From Paraburkholderia largidicola (GTDB taxonomy: Bacteria > Pseudomonadota > Gammaproteobacteria > Burkholderiales > Burkholderiaceae), in assembly GCF_013426895.1 (NCBI RefSeq), contig NZ_AP023176.1:1426001-1490000 (forward strand): a stretch of 64,000 nucleotides of DNA, given 5' to 3'. The notes under the pieces were generated by a model. The model did not search any database and had not been told where the DNA came from. It worked only from the letters and a program-made list of their open reading frames with translations. Positions 43,148 through 52,854 of this stretch are shown piece by piece; the first letter of the stretch is position 1; each line of letters starts with the position of its first letter. The position numbers were made by a program, and so were the translations under genes.

Positions 43148-43291
43148 CTGAATCTCCTTGCCGGATACGCTCTCACGCGACAACACCAGCGTACCCAGTC
43201 AATTTGACCGTCATTCCCCTGAACAGAGGCCATGAAGCGGATCAATTTACCTGTTTCGACGTCGGACTCACCGGCGAGCCCGTGCGCACAC

Positions 43292-44752
43292 TCAGGGCGA
43301 TTTGAGCGGCGCCGACACCACGGGCCGCGACGCCAGTTGTGCGTCCTTTGCTGACGGCTCGGCTTTCGGCGAACGCGCCGTCTCGGGGCTCATGATCGAG
43401 AACCCGAACGTGTTCACACCGTCCAGGCTGCGCGCGAACACCACGCCGCCGTGCATATCGGCGACCGCCTTGACGATCGCCAGCCCGAGGCCGTGATTCT
43501 CGCGGCTGTTCGTTCGCGACAGTTCCGCGCGATAGAAGCGGTCGAACGCGTGATCGAGCACGTCCCGCATGATCGGCGCGCCGGGATTGGCCACGGCGAC
43601 CCACACGCGGCCCGCTTCGCGCGACACCGTCACGCGGATCATCGCGCCGGGGGCCGTATGGTGGATCGCGTTGATCAGCAGGTTGGCGAAAGCCCGGCCG
43701 AACAGCGAACGGTTGACGCGCGCCACCGCATCGCCGTGCAGTTCCGCCTGCACCTGCGCCTCTTCCATCGGCATTTCGAGGAACTCGACGGTGCGCGCAA
43801 TCTCCGTCGCCAGCGAGACTTCGACCAGTTCGGTCGCCCGCTCGCCCTGATCGGCGCGCGCCAGAAACAGCATGTCGTTGATGATGCCGCGCATCCGTTC
43901 GAACTCTTCCAGGTTCGATTGCAGCGTACGGCGCAGGTCGTCGACGGAACGGTTGCGGGTCAACGCCACCTGGGTCTGCCCGATCAGGATCGTCACGGGC
44001 GTGCGCAACTCGTGCGCGACGTCGGCGTTGAACGACTCGAGGCGCACGTAGGCCTGATCGAGCCGCTCCAGCGCGCCGTTGAACGAATGCGCGAGATCGT
44101 TCAGCTCGAACGGCAGCTCGGTGGTGCGCAATCGCTGCGAGCGGTTATCGGCGCTCACTTCGGATGCGTCCACCGTCAATCTGCGCAAGGGCGCGAGGCC
44201 GATCCGCGTGACCCAGTAGCTCAATAGCGACGCGCCGAACGCGCCCAGTGCCGACAGCGCCGCCAACGCAAGGCCGAACTCGCGCAACGCCTGCTCGGTC
44301 GGCCCGTAACTGGTCGCCACCTGCAACTGCACCTGCGGACGCTCTCCGTTGGGCGGAATGGTCAGCGTGCGCGTCAGCAGATCGTGGTCGGTGCCGTTGT
44401 GCGTGACGCGCGCATAGTCGCCGCGCCATTGCTGCGCGATCGTGCCCGTCACCAGGTGGCCGTAATTGAACACAGGGTTCGTGCTCGAAATCGAATAGCC
44501 ACTCGTGCCGTCACGCGGCGTCATGTCCGTGAGCTTCTCTTGCGCGATGCGCCACTTGTCGCGGTTGATCGCGTGATGCACGATGATCCGCGCGACCTCC
44601 GTGCGGCTATCGAGCGAATCGCGCAGGCGCTGTTCGAGTTGCGAGCGCAGCACGAGAAACAGCCCCGTGTCCACCAGCGTGAAAACCGAGAGCGCGACGA
44701 GCGCGAACAGCAGCGCGAGACGTCGTGCGATGGAACGGGTCGGGCGAGTCAT
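43292..44752 (-). CDS. Two-component sensor histidine kinase (heavy-metal/CusS-like) upstream regulator of the RND operon
   Basis: The 486-residue protein has a first membrane helix (LALLFALVALSVFTLVDTGLF), a periplasmic domain of about 140 residues, a second helix (FGLALAALSALGAFGASLL), a HAMP linker, the H-box FNADVAHELRTPVTIL and the N and G boxes (NLLINAIHHT and NHGLGLAIVKA). This is the layout of metal- or antibiotic-responsive kinases of the CusS/IrlS group. Its start overlaps the response regulator gene by four bases. The RND efflux operon encoded next on the same strand is the likely target. The signal cannot be read from the sequence. Confidence 0.93.
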   Translation of the reverse strand: MTRPTRSIARRLALLFALVALSVFTLVDTGLFLVLRSQLEQRLRDSLDSRTEVARIIVHHAINRDKWRIAQEKLTDMTPRDGTSGYSISSTNPVFNYGHLVTGTIAQQWRGDYARVTHNGTDHDLLTRTLTIPPNGERPQVQLQVATSYGPTEQALREFGLALAALSALGAFGASLLSYWVTRIGLAPLRRLTVDASEVSADNRSQRLRTTELPFELNDLAHSFNGALERLDQAYVRLESFNADVAHELRTPVTILIGQTQVALTRNRSVDDLRRTLQSNLEEFERMRGIINDMLFLARADQGERATELVEVSLATEIARTVEFLEMPMEEAQVQAELHGDAVARVNRSLFGRAFANLLINAIHHTAPGAMIRVTVSREAGRVWVAVANPGAPIMRDVLDHAFDRFYRAELSRTNSRENHGLGLAIVKAVADMHGGVVFARSLDGVNTFGFSIMSPETARSPKAEPSAKDAQLASRPVVSAPLKSP

Positions 44753-45435
44753 GATGCCTCCGCTTCCTCGCGGACTTCGAGCACGTAGCCCATGCCGCGC
44801 ATGGTGTGCAGCAGCTTGGTCTGGAACGGGCCGTCGAGCTTCGCGCGCAGCCGCTTGATCGCCGTCTCGACGACGTTCGTGTGGCTGTCGAAATTCACGT
44901 CCCAGACGAGTTCCGTGATGATCGCTTTCGACAGGATATCCCCCTGACGGCGCGCGAGCACGCTGAGCAACTGGAACTCTTTCGCCGTCAGATCGAGCCG
45001 CACGCCGCTGCGCGTCGCCCGCCTGCCGATCAGGTCGACATACAGGTCGCCGACGCAGATCAGCGTCGATTCCTGCACGCGTGTGCGCCGTGCGAGCGCG
45101 TGCAGCCGCTCGACCAGTTCGAGAAACGAAAAGGGCTTGGTCAGATAATCGTCGGCGCCTTCGCGCAAGCCACGCACGCGGTCGTTCACGTGATCGCGCG
45201 CGGTCAGCATGATGACGGGCGTCGACTTGCGCATGCGCAACGCCTTGAGCACGCTGAGTCCATCGCGCTTGGGCAGCATCACGTCGAGCACGATGATGTC
45301 GTAGTCGAACTCGGACGCGAGATGCAGGCCCTCTTCGCCGTCCAGCGCGACGTCGACGACCCAGCCCTGCTCCGTCAGGCCACGGCGCAGATAGTCGACC
45401 ACCTTGAATTCATCCTCCACGATGAGCAGCTTCAT
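44749..45435 (-). CDS. OmpR-family response regulator (CusR/IrlR-like)
   Basis: The 228-residue protein has a receiver domain with Glu-Asp at 7-8, phospho-acceptor Asp51 in DIIVLDVMLPKRDG, Thr and Lys further on (MLTARDH, YLTKPFSFLEL), then a winged-helix DNA-binding domain (VRLDLTAKEFQLLSVLARR, NVVETAIKRLRAKLD). It is translationally coupled to the kinase gene. It lies 77 bp after the efflux operon on the same strand, so the order is RND permease, fusion protein, outer membrane factor, regulator, kinase. Pairing with efflux control is inferred from this order. Confidence 0.94.
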   Translation of the reverse strand: MKLLIVEDEFKVVDYLRRGLTEQGWVVDVALDGEEGLHLASEFDYDIIVLDVMLPKRDGLSVLKALRMRKSTPVIMLTARDHVNDRVRGLREGADDYLTKPFSFLELVERLHALARRTRVQESTLICVGDLYVDLIGRRATRSGVRLDLTAKEFQLLSVLARRQGDILSKAIITELVWDVNFDSHTNVVETAIKRLRAKLDGPFQTKLLHTMRGMGYVLEVREEAEAS

Positions 45436-45512
45436 GGGCGCTCCTTTGTATTGTCCTCTTCATTATAAGTAGGCTTTTCAAACCTGTTCAGCCCGTCCTC
45501 TACAGTTTGCTT

Positions 45513-47024
45513 TCAATCCGGTGGATGCGTCGTGGATGTGCCGTTATCGTTCGAGGCGTCTTTCGCCGCATCGCCCGGCACGCGCTGCGCATCCGCTTGC
45601 TGCACGTCCCAGCCGCCGCCAAGCGCCTTCACCAGCGCGACAGCCGTCGTCATCTGCTGGCCGTGAATCTGCACATCCGTACGCTGGCTCGTCAGCAATG
45701 ATTGCTGCGCGGTGATGACGTCCAGATACGCGACGAGTCCGCCCGAATAGCGGTCGTTGGCGAGCGACAGCAGCCGCTGCGCATCGGCGACGGCATCGCG
45801 CGACTGGGATGCGGCGCTATCCAGAACGGAAAGCCCCGTGATGCCATCCTGCACCTGCTGGAACGCCGTCAACACCGCTTGCCGGTAATTGGCCTGCGCA
45901 GCCTGGTAGCCCTCGCTGGCGAAATCGACATTGGCCGCGCGCCGCCCGCCGTCGAACACGACCTGACTCACCGCCGTGCCTAGTGTCCACACCAGGCTCG
46001 GCGCGCTAAACAGGCTCGCGAGGTCCGTGCTTTGCCAGCCGATGCCCGGCGTCAGCGTCAGGCTCGGAAAGAAGGCTGCCTTCGCGACGCCGATCTGCGC
46101 ATTCGCCGCCGCCATCGCGCGTTCCGCCGATGCAATATCCGGGCGGCGCTGCAGTACATCGCTCGGCAAACCAAGCGGAATCGCCGGCACGGCATACTCG
46201 ACCACTTTCGGCTCGATCGAGAACTGCGGCGCGGGCACCGCGACGAGCGCGGCGATCGCATGCGCGAACGCCTCGCGCTGTGTGACGAGAAGCTGCGCCT
46301 GCACGCGCGTCTGGTCGAGCAGCGACTTCTGCTGCAACACGTCGAGTCCGGAGACGGAGCCGAGATCGTGCTCGGTCGTCACGTAGTCGAGCGCTTTCTG
46401 TTGCAACTGGACCGAGCGGTTCAATACGTCGATTTCCGCATCGAGTTCACGCAGCGAGAAATAGTCGGTGGCGAGATCGGTGGTGAGTACGAGCCGCGCA
46501 TTCGCGAGATCGTCGCGCGACTGTTCCGCCGACGCCCGCGCGCCCTCCACTTCACGGCGGATGCGGCCGAACAGATCGACGTCGTAGTTGATCGTCGGGC
46601 CGATCTGCAAGTCGTTTTGCACCATCGACTGGTTCGGCACCGTGAAGCTCGTGGCGGGCCGGTTCTTCGAAATGCGCTGGCGCGCCGCCGAGGCCGACAG
46701 ATCAACTTCGGGAATCAGTTGCGCACGCGTGTTGGCGAGCGTGGCGCGCGCCTGCGCGTAATGCGCGCTGGCGGCGGCGAGCGTCTGGTTTTCCGCGAGC
46801 GCCTGCGTTTCGAGGCGATCGAGCGCCGTGTCGCCGAATGCCTGCCACCAGTCCGGCGCGAGCGGCGCATGCGAGGGCTGCGCAAGACGCCAGTAGGAGT
46901 CCGTGCGCCATGTGGGCGGCGCATCCGTCATCGGCGTCTTGTAGTCGGGGCCGACCGTGCACGCGCACAGTGTCGCCGCCAACGCCAGGGCGCTCACGCG
47001 TGCGGCATGGATGAGCGCATTCAC
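45513..47024 (-). CDS. RND efflux outer membrane lipoprotein (NodT/OprM family)
   Basis: The GTG at 47024 overlaps the previous stop (GTGA), giving 503 residues. The signal peptide ends in a lipobox ALAATLCACTVGPDYKTP, so Cys near residue 21-23 would be lipidated. The TolC-like fold shows the paired repeats WWQAFGDTALDRLETQAL and LLSLANDRYSGGLVAYLDV. LGLPSDVLQRRPDI is typical of NodT family proteins. It forms the outer membrane duct for the RND pump encoded just upstream. The C-terminus is extended and polar after residue 480. Confidence 0.94.
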   Translation of the reverse strand: MNALIHAARVSALALAATLCACTVGPDYKTPMTDAPPTWRTDSYWRLAQPSHAPLAPDWWQAFGDTALDRLETQALAENQTLAAASAHYAQARATLANTRAQLIPEVDLSASAARQRISKNRPATSFTVPNQSMVQNDLQIGPTINYDVDLFGRIRREVEGARASAEQSRDDLANARLVLTTDLATDYFSLRELDAEIDVLNRSVQLQQKALDYVTTEHDLGSVSGLDVLQQKSLLDQTRVQAQLLVTQREAFAHAIAALVAVPAPQFSIEPKVVEYAVPAIPLGLPSDVLQRRPDIASAERAMAAANAQIGVAKAAFFPSLTLTPGIGWQSTDLASLFSAPSLVWTLGTAVSQVVFDGGRRAANVDFASEGYQAAQANYRQAVLTAFQQVQDGITGLSVLDSAASQSRDAVADAQRLLSLANDRYSGGLVAYLDVITAQQSLLTSQRTDVQIHGQQMTTAVALVKALGGGWDVQQADAQRVPGDAAKDASNDNGTSTTHPPD

Positions 47025-48307
47025 GACGCCGCCTTGCCCTTGGCCTGCGATTGCGATTGAGGACGCGTCACCACGACATGGTCGCCGTCCTCGATCGAAT
47101 CGCTCGGGTTGATGATCACACGGTCGTTCGGCTCGATGCCGTTTTCGATTTCGAGCGTCTGCCCAAGATCCTGCGCGATCGTCACCTTGCGCAGATGCAC
47201 GACGCCATCGTTATCGACGACCGCCACGCGCGGCCCTTCCGCGCGGAACAGCAACGCATTGCCCGGCACCGTTAGCTGCGCGCGCGCGCCCGACGGCAGC
47301 GCGACCTGCACGTAGGCGCCCGGCCTCAGCTTGCCGTCGGGATTGGGCAGCGTCACTTCGACCTGCAATGAACGCGTCGGCACGTCGATCGCGCCGGAAA
47401 TGTGCGTGATGCGTCCATTGAACTGCTGGCCCGGCAGTTCCGCCTGCGTGACGACCACGTCCTCGCCGACCTTGATGTTCTGCGCGTAGGCCTGCGGCAA
47501 TTGCACGAAGACCCGCAACGGATCAGACTGCGCAAGCGCGAACAACGCGCGGCTCGTGCCGCTGCCCGCGTCGATCAGATCGCCGACATCGACATTGCGC
47601 TGCGTGACCACGCCCGCGAACGGCGCGACGATACGCTTGAAGCTTTCGAGCTGGCGCAGCCGCTTCACGTTGGCCTCGGCGGCGGCAAGATTGGCGACAT
47701 CCTGCGAGTAGGTGCTTTGCCGTTCGTCGAGTTCCTGTTGCGAGACGGCGTCGCGTTGACGCAGTTGCTGCCAGCGCTCGTACGAGCTCTTTGCGAGGCC
47801 GAGGCTCGACTGGATCTGATCGCGCTGCGCCACGGCTTGCGCGAGTTCCTGATCGATCTCCGGCGTATCCAGTTCCGCGAGCAATTGCCCTTCCTGCACG
47901 CGCGCGCCGATATCCGCATACCAGTGCAGCAGATAACCCGTCGCCCGCGCGAAGATGGGCGACTCGACGTAGCCGCGCAAGGTGCCCGGCAGGACCGTGA
48001 CACCTGCGCTGCCATCCGTCTGCTTCGGCGTCACCACGTCGACATATTGCTTCGCGTTTTGCTGCGTGGTTTGCGCAATCGAGTGGCTTTGCATGATGTT
48101 CGCCACTACCGTGCGCAACGCGCCGATCGCCAGCAGGATCAGCACGATCACCACCGCGATCTTCGCGCGCCGCCATTCGCGATGGCGCGGCGGCAGCGCG
48201 TGGCCGTCCGGGGTCTCCCGTGCGGGGATCGCTAGCGAAGAATGCGTTTTTTCAGTCATCTCATTCGTCCGTGTTCGGGCTGTGTCCGTGCTCGTCGTCT
48301 CGGCCAT
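47021..48307 (-). CDS. RND efflux periplasmic adaptor (HlyD/membrane fusion protein)
   Basis: I chose ATG 48307 (428 residues, MAETTSTDTART), one base after the RND gene stop; ATG 48316 or 48259 are alternatives. There is one membrane helix (KIAVVIVLILLAIGALRTVV), then the barrel-sandwich hybrid segment (ATGYLLHWYADIGARVQEGQLLAELD), cited here as YADIGARVQEGQLLAELD, a coiled-coil hairpin (YERWQQLRQRDAVSQQELDE), and beta-barrel parts (FAGVVTQRNVDVGDL). It links the inner-membrane RND pump with the outer membrane factor. The tail is basic and Gln/Ser-rich. Confidence 0.93.
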   Translation of the reverse strand: MAETTSTDTARTRTNEMTEKTHSSLAIPARETPDGHALPPRHREWRRAKIAVVIVLILLAIGALRTVVANIMQSHSIAQTTQQNAKQYVDVVTPKQTDGSAGVTVLPGTLRGYVESPIFARATGYLLHWYADIGARVQEGQLLAELDTPEIDQELAQAVAQRDQIQSSLGLAKSSYERWQQLRQRDAVSQQELDERQSTYSQDVANLAAAEANVKRLRQLESFKRIVAPFAGVVTQRNVDVGDLIDAGSGTSRALFALAQSDPLRVFVQLPQAYAQNIKVGEDVVVTQAELPGQQFNGRITHISGAIDVPTRSLQVEVTLPNPDGKLRPGAYVQVALPSGARAQLTVPGNALLFRAEGPRVAVVDNDGVVHLRKVTIAQDLGQTLEIENGIEPNDRVIINPSDSIEDGDHVVVTRPQSQSQAKGKAAS

Positions 48308-48308
48308 G

Positions 48309-51300
48309 TCATCCATGCGCGTCACCGTGCTGTTGCTCGTCTTGATCGCGTGTCGCCTTGCGATGCGAGAGCCGGCTATGAATGCCCGCAAACAGCAAGG
48401 GCACGAAGAAAAGCGTCGATACCGTCGCGAACAGCAGGCCGCCAATCACCGCGCGCCCGAGCGGCGCGTTCTGTTCGGCGCCTTCGCCGAGTCCGAGCGC
48501 CATTGGGATCATGCCGATGATCATCGCGAAGGCGGTCATCAGCACCGGCCGGATCCGGCTCGCGCCTGCTTCGAGCGCGGCCGTGAGTGGCGGCGCGCCT
48601 GCCGTCAGACGTTGACGCGCGAACGACACCATCAGAATGCTGTTCGCCGTCGCGACGCCCATCGTCATGATCGCGCCCGTCAGCGCCGGCACGCTCAGAT
48701 GCGTGCCCGTCAGGAACAGCATCCACACGATGCCCGCGAGCGCAGCCGGCAATGCGCTGACGATGATCAGCGGATCGATCCACGACTGGAAATTCACGAC
48801 GATCAGCAGATAAACGAGCACGATCGCCATCGCCACGCCGATGCCGAGGCCGAAGTACGACGTGCGCATGGTCTGGACCTGGCCGCGTATCGTGATCTGG
48901 CTGCCGCGCGGCAGCGTCGCGCGCGCCTGATCGACGAGTTTTTCGACCTGCCTGTCGACACTGCCCAGATCGCTCCCTTCGACGCTCACGAACACGTCGA
49001 TGACAGGACGGATGTTGTAATGCGTGACCATCGCAAACTGGGTTTGCGGCGAGACCTGCACGAGATTGCCGAGCAGTTGCGTCGGCCCGGTCGACGATGC
49101 GGATACAGGCGTGCGCAGCAGCTGATCCACCGACGAGATCTGATATTGCGGCGTCTGCACAGCAAGGTTGTATTCGACGCCGTTGCGCGGATTGAACCAG
49201 AATCCCGGCGACGTCTGCGAACTGCCCGACAGCGAAATCAACACGTTCTGCGCGACATTGTTCGCGTTGAGATTCAATTGCTGCAAACGCGTGCGGTCCA
49301 TCTGCAGATTGATGACGGGCTCGTCTAGCTTCTGCTGGATGTGCGCATCGACGGCGCCCGGAATGGCGCGGATCTGCTTGAGTAGCTTGCGCGCGACCTC
49401 AAGATTGCCCTCCTGATTCGCCCCGACCACCTGCACATCGACAGCGGCGGGCAAACCGAAGTTGAGAATCTGCGTGACGATATCGGCCGGTTGAAAGAAG
49501 AACTCGGTGCCCGGAAAACGCTGCGGCAAGATCGCCCGCAAACGGTCGACATAGCCGAGGCTCGGTTTGTGATTTTCGTTGAGCGCGAGCAGGATCTCGC
49601 CGTCGAGCGTGCCGATCGTCCCCGCGTTGCTGTACGAGAGATTGATGCCGCTATACGGCAAGCCGAGGTTGTCGAGCACCGTGCCGAGTTCGTCTGGCGG
49701 AATCACCTCGCGCACCACCTTCTCGACCTGATCGGCGAGCCGTGCCGTTTCTTCGATCCGCGTGCCCGTCGGCGCACGCATATGCAGGCGTATCTCGCCG
49801 GCGTCGACGCGTGGGAAGAAGTCTTCGCCCAACACGAATGCCAGGCCCAGGGACACCACACAGAAGCCGAGAAACAAGGTGCCGAACATCCGACGCCGCA
49901 CCAGCAGGCTGCTGAGCACCATGATGTACGCGGCGCGCATCGTCTCGAAGCCGCGGTCGAAACGGTGATACATCCGCATGAACAGATTGGGCCGGGCATT
50001 CGCGTCGCGCTTGTGCGCGTGGCCCATCAGCAGCATGGCGAGCGTCGGCACGAGGGTTCTCGACAGCACGTACGACGCGAGCATCGCGAACACCACGGCT
50101 TCCGCGAGCGGCACGAACAGATAGCGCGCAACGCCCGTCAGGAAGAACATCGGCACGAACACGATACAGATGCACAGTGTCGACACGAGCGCAGGAATCG
50201 CAATCTCGCCCGCGCCGTCGAGAATCGCATCGTGCAGATTCGTGCCCATGTGCAGATGCCGCTCGATGTTCTCGATCGTGACCGTCGCGTCGTCGACCAG
50301 GATCCCGACCGCGAGCGCGAGGCCGCCCAGCGTCATGATGTTGATGGTCTGCCCAAGCGCATGCAGGGCAATCAGCGACGTCAGAATGGACAGCGGAATC
50401 GAAATGGCGATGATGCAGGTGCTGCGCCAGTTGCCGAGAAACAGCAGGATCATCGCGGCCGTCAGCGCGGCGGCGATCAGGGCTTCGCGCACCACGCCCT
50501 GAATGGCGGCTTTCACGAACACCGATTGGTCGAACAGCGGCGTGACCTTGAGATCGGGCGGCAGCGCGGCCACTGCGTTTGGCAACAGCCCGCGTAGTGT
50601 GTTGACGATCGAGAGCGTCGACGCGCTGCCCGTCTTCAGAATCGAAATCAGCACGCCGCGCCGGCCGTTTTCGCGCACGATGTTCGTCTGCGGAGAAAAG
50701 CCGTCGCGCACGTGCGCCACTTCGCGCAGATACGTGGTCGCGCCGTTGACCGTGCGCACGGGAATGTCGTTCAGGCCCGCGACGGTGGTCGGCGAGCCGT
50801 TCATGTTGATCGTGTATTCCTTCGGTCCGATCTTGGCCGTGCCCGTGGGCAGAATCAGGTTTTGCGCGTTGACGGCGTTGACGACGTCGAGCGGCGTCAG
50901 TCCCTTGGCAAGCAGCGCGCGCGTGTCGAGATCGACGGAAATCAGACGGCTCTTGCCGCCGTAGGGATACGGCACGGCTGCGCCCGGAATCGTCACGAGT
51001 TGCGGACGCAGAAAGTTGAGCGCCGTGTCGTTCAGATCCTGCTCGGACAGACGCGGGCTCGACAGCCCCAGCTGAATCACGGGAATGCTCGACGCCGAGT
51101 AGCTGATGACGAGCGGCGGCGTCGCGCCGGGCGGCATCTGTTTCAGCTGCGCCTGCTCGACGGCAACGGTCTGCGCGATGGCTGTCTGGATGTTCGCGTT
51201 CGGTTGCAGAAAGAGCTTGATGATCGAAATGCCCGCAAGCGATTGCGATTCGATGTGCTCGATGTCGTTGACGGTGGTCGTCAGGCTGCGTTCGTTGACG

Positions 51301-51494
51301 GACGTGATGCGGTTCGCCATGTCCTCGGCGGACAGACCCGTGTAATTCCAGATGATGCTGACAACGGGAATGTTGATTTCCGGCAGCACATCGACAGGCG
51401 TCGTGAACAGCACGAATGGCGTCGCCAGCACGATCAATATGGCCATCACGATGAACGTGTACGGCCGCTTCAATGCGAGATTGACGATCCACAT
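48309..51494 (-). CDS. RND multidrug efflux permease (HAE1 family)
   Basis: The 1061-residue protein is a full-length inner-membrane RND pump with two copies of the large periplasmic domain and twelve membrane helices. The first helix is RPYTFIVMAILIVLATPF. The proton-relay helix shows LGGLALAVGILVDDATVTIENIER, cited as LAVGILVDDATVTIEN, holding the Asp pair. PVDVLPEINIPVVSI is the typical N-terminal segment. The second half has MTMGVATANSILMVSFA. It exports hydrophobic compounds using the proton gradient. It begins the operon, with the adaptor one base after its stop. Which compounds it exports cannot be told from sequence. Confidence 0.95.
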   Translation of the reverse strand: MWIVNLALKRPYTFIVMAILIVLATPFVLFTTPVDVLPEINIPVVSIIWNYTGLSAEDMANRITSVNERSLTTTVNDIEHIESQSLAGISIIKLFLQPNANIQTAIAQTVAVEQAQLKQMPPGATPPLVISYSASSIPVIQLGLSSPRLSEQDLNDTALNFLRPQLVTIPGAAVPYPYGGKSRLISVDLDTRALLAKGLTPLDVVNAVNAQNLILPTGTAKIGPKEYTINMNGSPTTVAGLNDIPVRTVNGATTYLREVAHVRDGFSPQTNIVRENGRRGVLISILKTGSASTLSIVNTLRGLLPNAVAALPPDLKVTPLFDQSVFVKAAIQGVVREALIAAALTAAMILLFLGNWRSTCIIAISIPLSILTSLIALHALGQTINIMTLGGLALAVGILVDDATVTIENIERHLHMGTNLHDAILDGAGEIAIPALVSTLCICIVFVPMFFLTGVARYLFVPLAEAVVFAMLASYVLSRTLVPTLAMLLMGHAHKRDANARPNLFMRMYHRFDRGFETMRAAYIMVLSSLLVRRRMFGTLFLGFCVVSLGLAFVLGEDFFPRVDAGEIRLHMRAPTGTRIEETARLADQVEKVVREVIPPDELGTVLDNLGLPYSGINLSYSNAGTIGTLDGEILLALNENHKPSLGYVDRLRAILPQRFPGTEFFFQPADIVTQILNFGLPAAVDVQVVGANQEGNLEVARKLLKQIRAIPGAVDAHIQQKLDEPVINLQMDRTRLQQLNLNANNVAQNVLISLSGSSQTSPGFWFNPRNGVEYNLAVQTPQYQISSVDQLLRTPVSASSTGPTQLLGNLVQVSPQTQFAMVTHYNIRPVIDVFVSVEGSDLGSVDRQVEKLVDQARATLPRGSQITIRGQVQTMRTSYFGLGIGVAMAIVLVYLLIVVNFQSWIDPLIIVSALPAALAGIVWMLFLTGTHLSVPALTGAIMTMGVATANSILMVSFARQRLTAGAPPLTAALEAGASRIRPVLMTAFAMIIGMIPMALGLGEGAEQNAPLGRAVIGGLLFATVSTLFFVPLLFAGIHSRLSHRKATRDQDEQQHGDAHG

Positions 51495-51782
51495 ACAGGT
51501 GTTGGTATCCGAGAGAAGCGCGCAAGAGTGACGTGAGGCAGCGGCGTCAGTGTCTTTCTGCGCGTCCGCGGCAACCAGGTGTAAATGCTAGTGCGCCCGG
51601 CCCAACGAACTGATGGCGCCAAAATGGCAGCTTTGCCATTTTCGGCGCGGAATGCTATTTGTAGTGCATGCACGTATTACCGTCTGTTTCAGCGCACACG
51701 CGTTTTTGCGGCACGTGTCTTGCAGGCACGAGGTGCAATCGCGACGGCTATACTCGTCCCACTGCTCGACAAAAAGGCCAAT

Positions 51783-52391
51783 ATGAAGCGCTTTTCGATG
51801 ATTCGCGAGTTTCATCTCGCCGACTGGTTTACGCTCGGCAACGCCGTGTGCGGCACGGGCGCACTGTTTTCGATGATGAGCTATATCGGCAGCGCGAACG
51901 TCATGCATGTCTACTTCGCCAGTGCGCTCGTGTTTGCGGCACTGGTGTTCGACGTGCTGGATGGACGCATCGCGCGCTGGCGGCAAAAGGCTTCACTGCT
52001 GGGGAAGGAACTGGATTCGCTAGCCGATGTGATCTCGTTCGGCGTGGCGCCGGCCATCATCGGTTATGGATGCGGGATGCGCGGCCTGTATGACCGCGTT
52101 CTGCTGGCGTACTTCGTGGCGTGCGGCGTGTCGCGGCTCGCGCGCTATAACGTGACGGCAGAAACGATGTCGGGCGCGACGGGGAAAGTGACTCACTTCG
52201 AGGGCACGCCTATACCGACATCGTTCGCAATCGTGCTGCTGCTCGCCATCGCCGCATGGCAAGGGGCTCTCGGTCCGCAATTATGGTTCGGCGAATGGCG
52301 GATTGCAGGGCATGTGCTGCATCCGTTGACGCTGGTCTACGGCATTTCCGGATCGCTGATGATCAGCCGCATCCGTATTCCCAAGCCCTGA
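51783..52391 (+). CDS. pssA: CDP-diacylglycerol-serine O-phosphatidyltransferase
   Basis: I chose ATG 51783 (202 residues, MKRFSMIREFHLADWFTLGN); the longer frame has an implausible N-terminus. The CDP-alcohol phosphotransferase signature is exact: DG-x2-AR-x8-G-x3-D-x3-D within DVLDGRIARWRQ and LLGKELDSLAD. Several membrane helices follow. The length fits the short PssA class that makes phosphatidylserine. It is a stand-alone gene, transcribed against its neighbours, with 288 bp upstream to the RND gene start where I see no clear signal. The substrate could be another alcohol of the same superfamily, but serine is most likely. Confidence 0.88.
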   Translation: MKRFSMIREFHLADWFTLGNAVCGTGALFSMMSYIGSANVMHVYFASALVFAALVFDVLDGRIARWRQKASLLGKELDSLADVISFGVAPAIIGYGCGMRGLYDRVLLAYFVACGVSRLARYNVTAETMSGATGKVTHFEGTPIPTSFAIVLLLAIAAWQGALGPQLWFGEWRIAGHVLHPLTLVYGISGSLMISRIRIPKP

Positions 52392-52426
52392 TTCAATGCC
52401 CGGATTGTCAGGCACGCGCTGCGCGA

Positions 52427-52705
52427 TCAATTGCCGTTGTAAACGGTGCGATTGAGCGTTTGCAGTTGCCCGTCACGCTCGGACTGTATCAATTGCTGGC
52501 GCACATCCTGACGCGTCTCCGGGACGTTACGGGCGCCTTGCGCCGCGCTGCCCCAATTGACGCCGCCCTGACCCGTGTCCGCTGGCGCGGCCGATTGCGC
52601 CTGGGTCTGGTCCATCGGTTGATCGGTCGGCATTTGTTGCGCGTATGCGCTCGACATGGCTGCTACGCCCGCCGTTACCACGAGACTGAGAAGAAGTTGC
52701 TTCAT
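52427..52705 (-). CDS. Small periplasmic protein (DUF4148-like)
   Basis: I chose ATG 52705 (92 residues, MKQLLLSLVVTAGVAAMSSAYA), a clean signal peptide with cleavage after AYA near residue 22. The mature part is Gln/Asp-rich (QQMPTDQPMDQTQAQS) and ends with a helix ETRQDVRQQLIQSERDGQL followed by QTLNRTVYNGN. The RxxVxxxLxxxxxxGxL pattern resembles DUF4148 proteins, common in Burkholderia and of unknown role. It is convergent with pssA (35 bp between stops). Confidence 0.8.
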   Translation of the reverse strand: MKQLLLSLVVTAGVAAMSSAYAQQMPTDQPMDQTQAQSAAPADTGQGGVNWGSAAQGARNVPETRQDVRQQLIQSERDGQLQTLNRTVYNGN

Positions 52706-52854
52706 TTCAAGGCTCCTTGATCGCGAGAGACTGTGCAGCGAATACAGTCGCCGCAGACGGCTCGCGGTGTCTACGACGGCTGTATTAACTCTACGCTTCA
52801 AGAGTGGCGCAATGCTGGCATAAGTATGACGAAGCTGCCAGATTCGCGGCGGTG

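Noticed and set aside
49651..51525. A 624-codon minus-strand frame within the RND gene
   Set aside because: It is a frame-shifted copy of the RND permease and shows no membrane helices or motifs.
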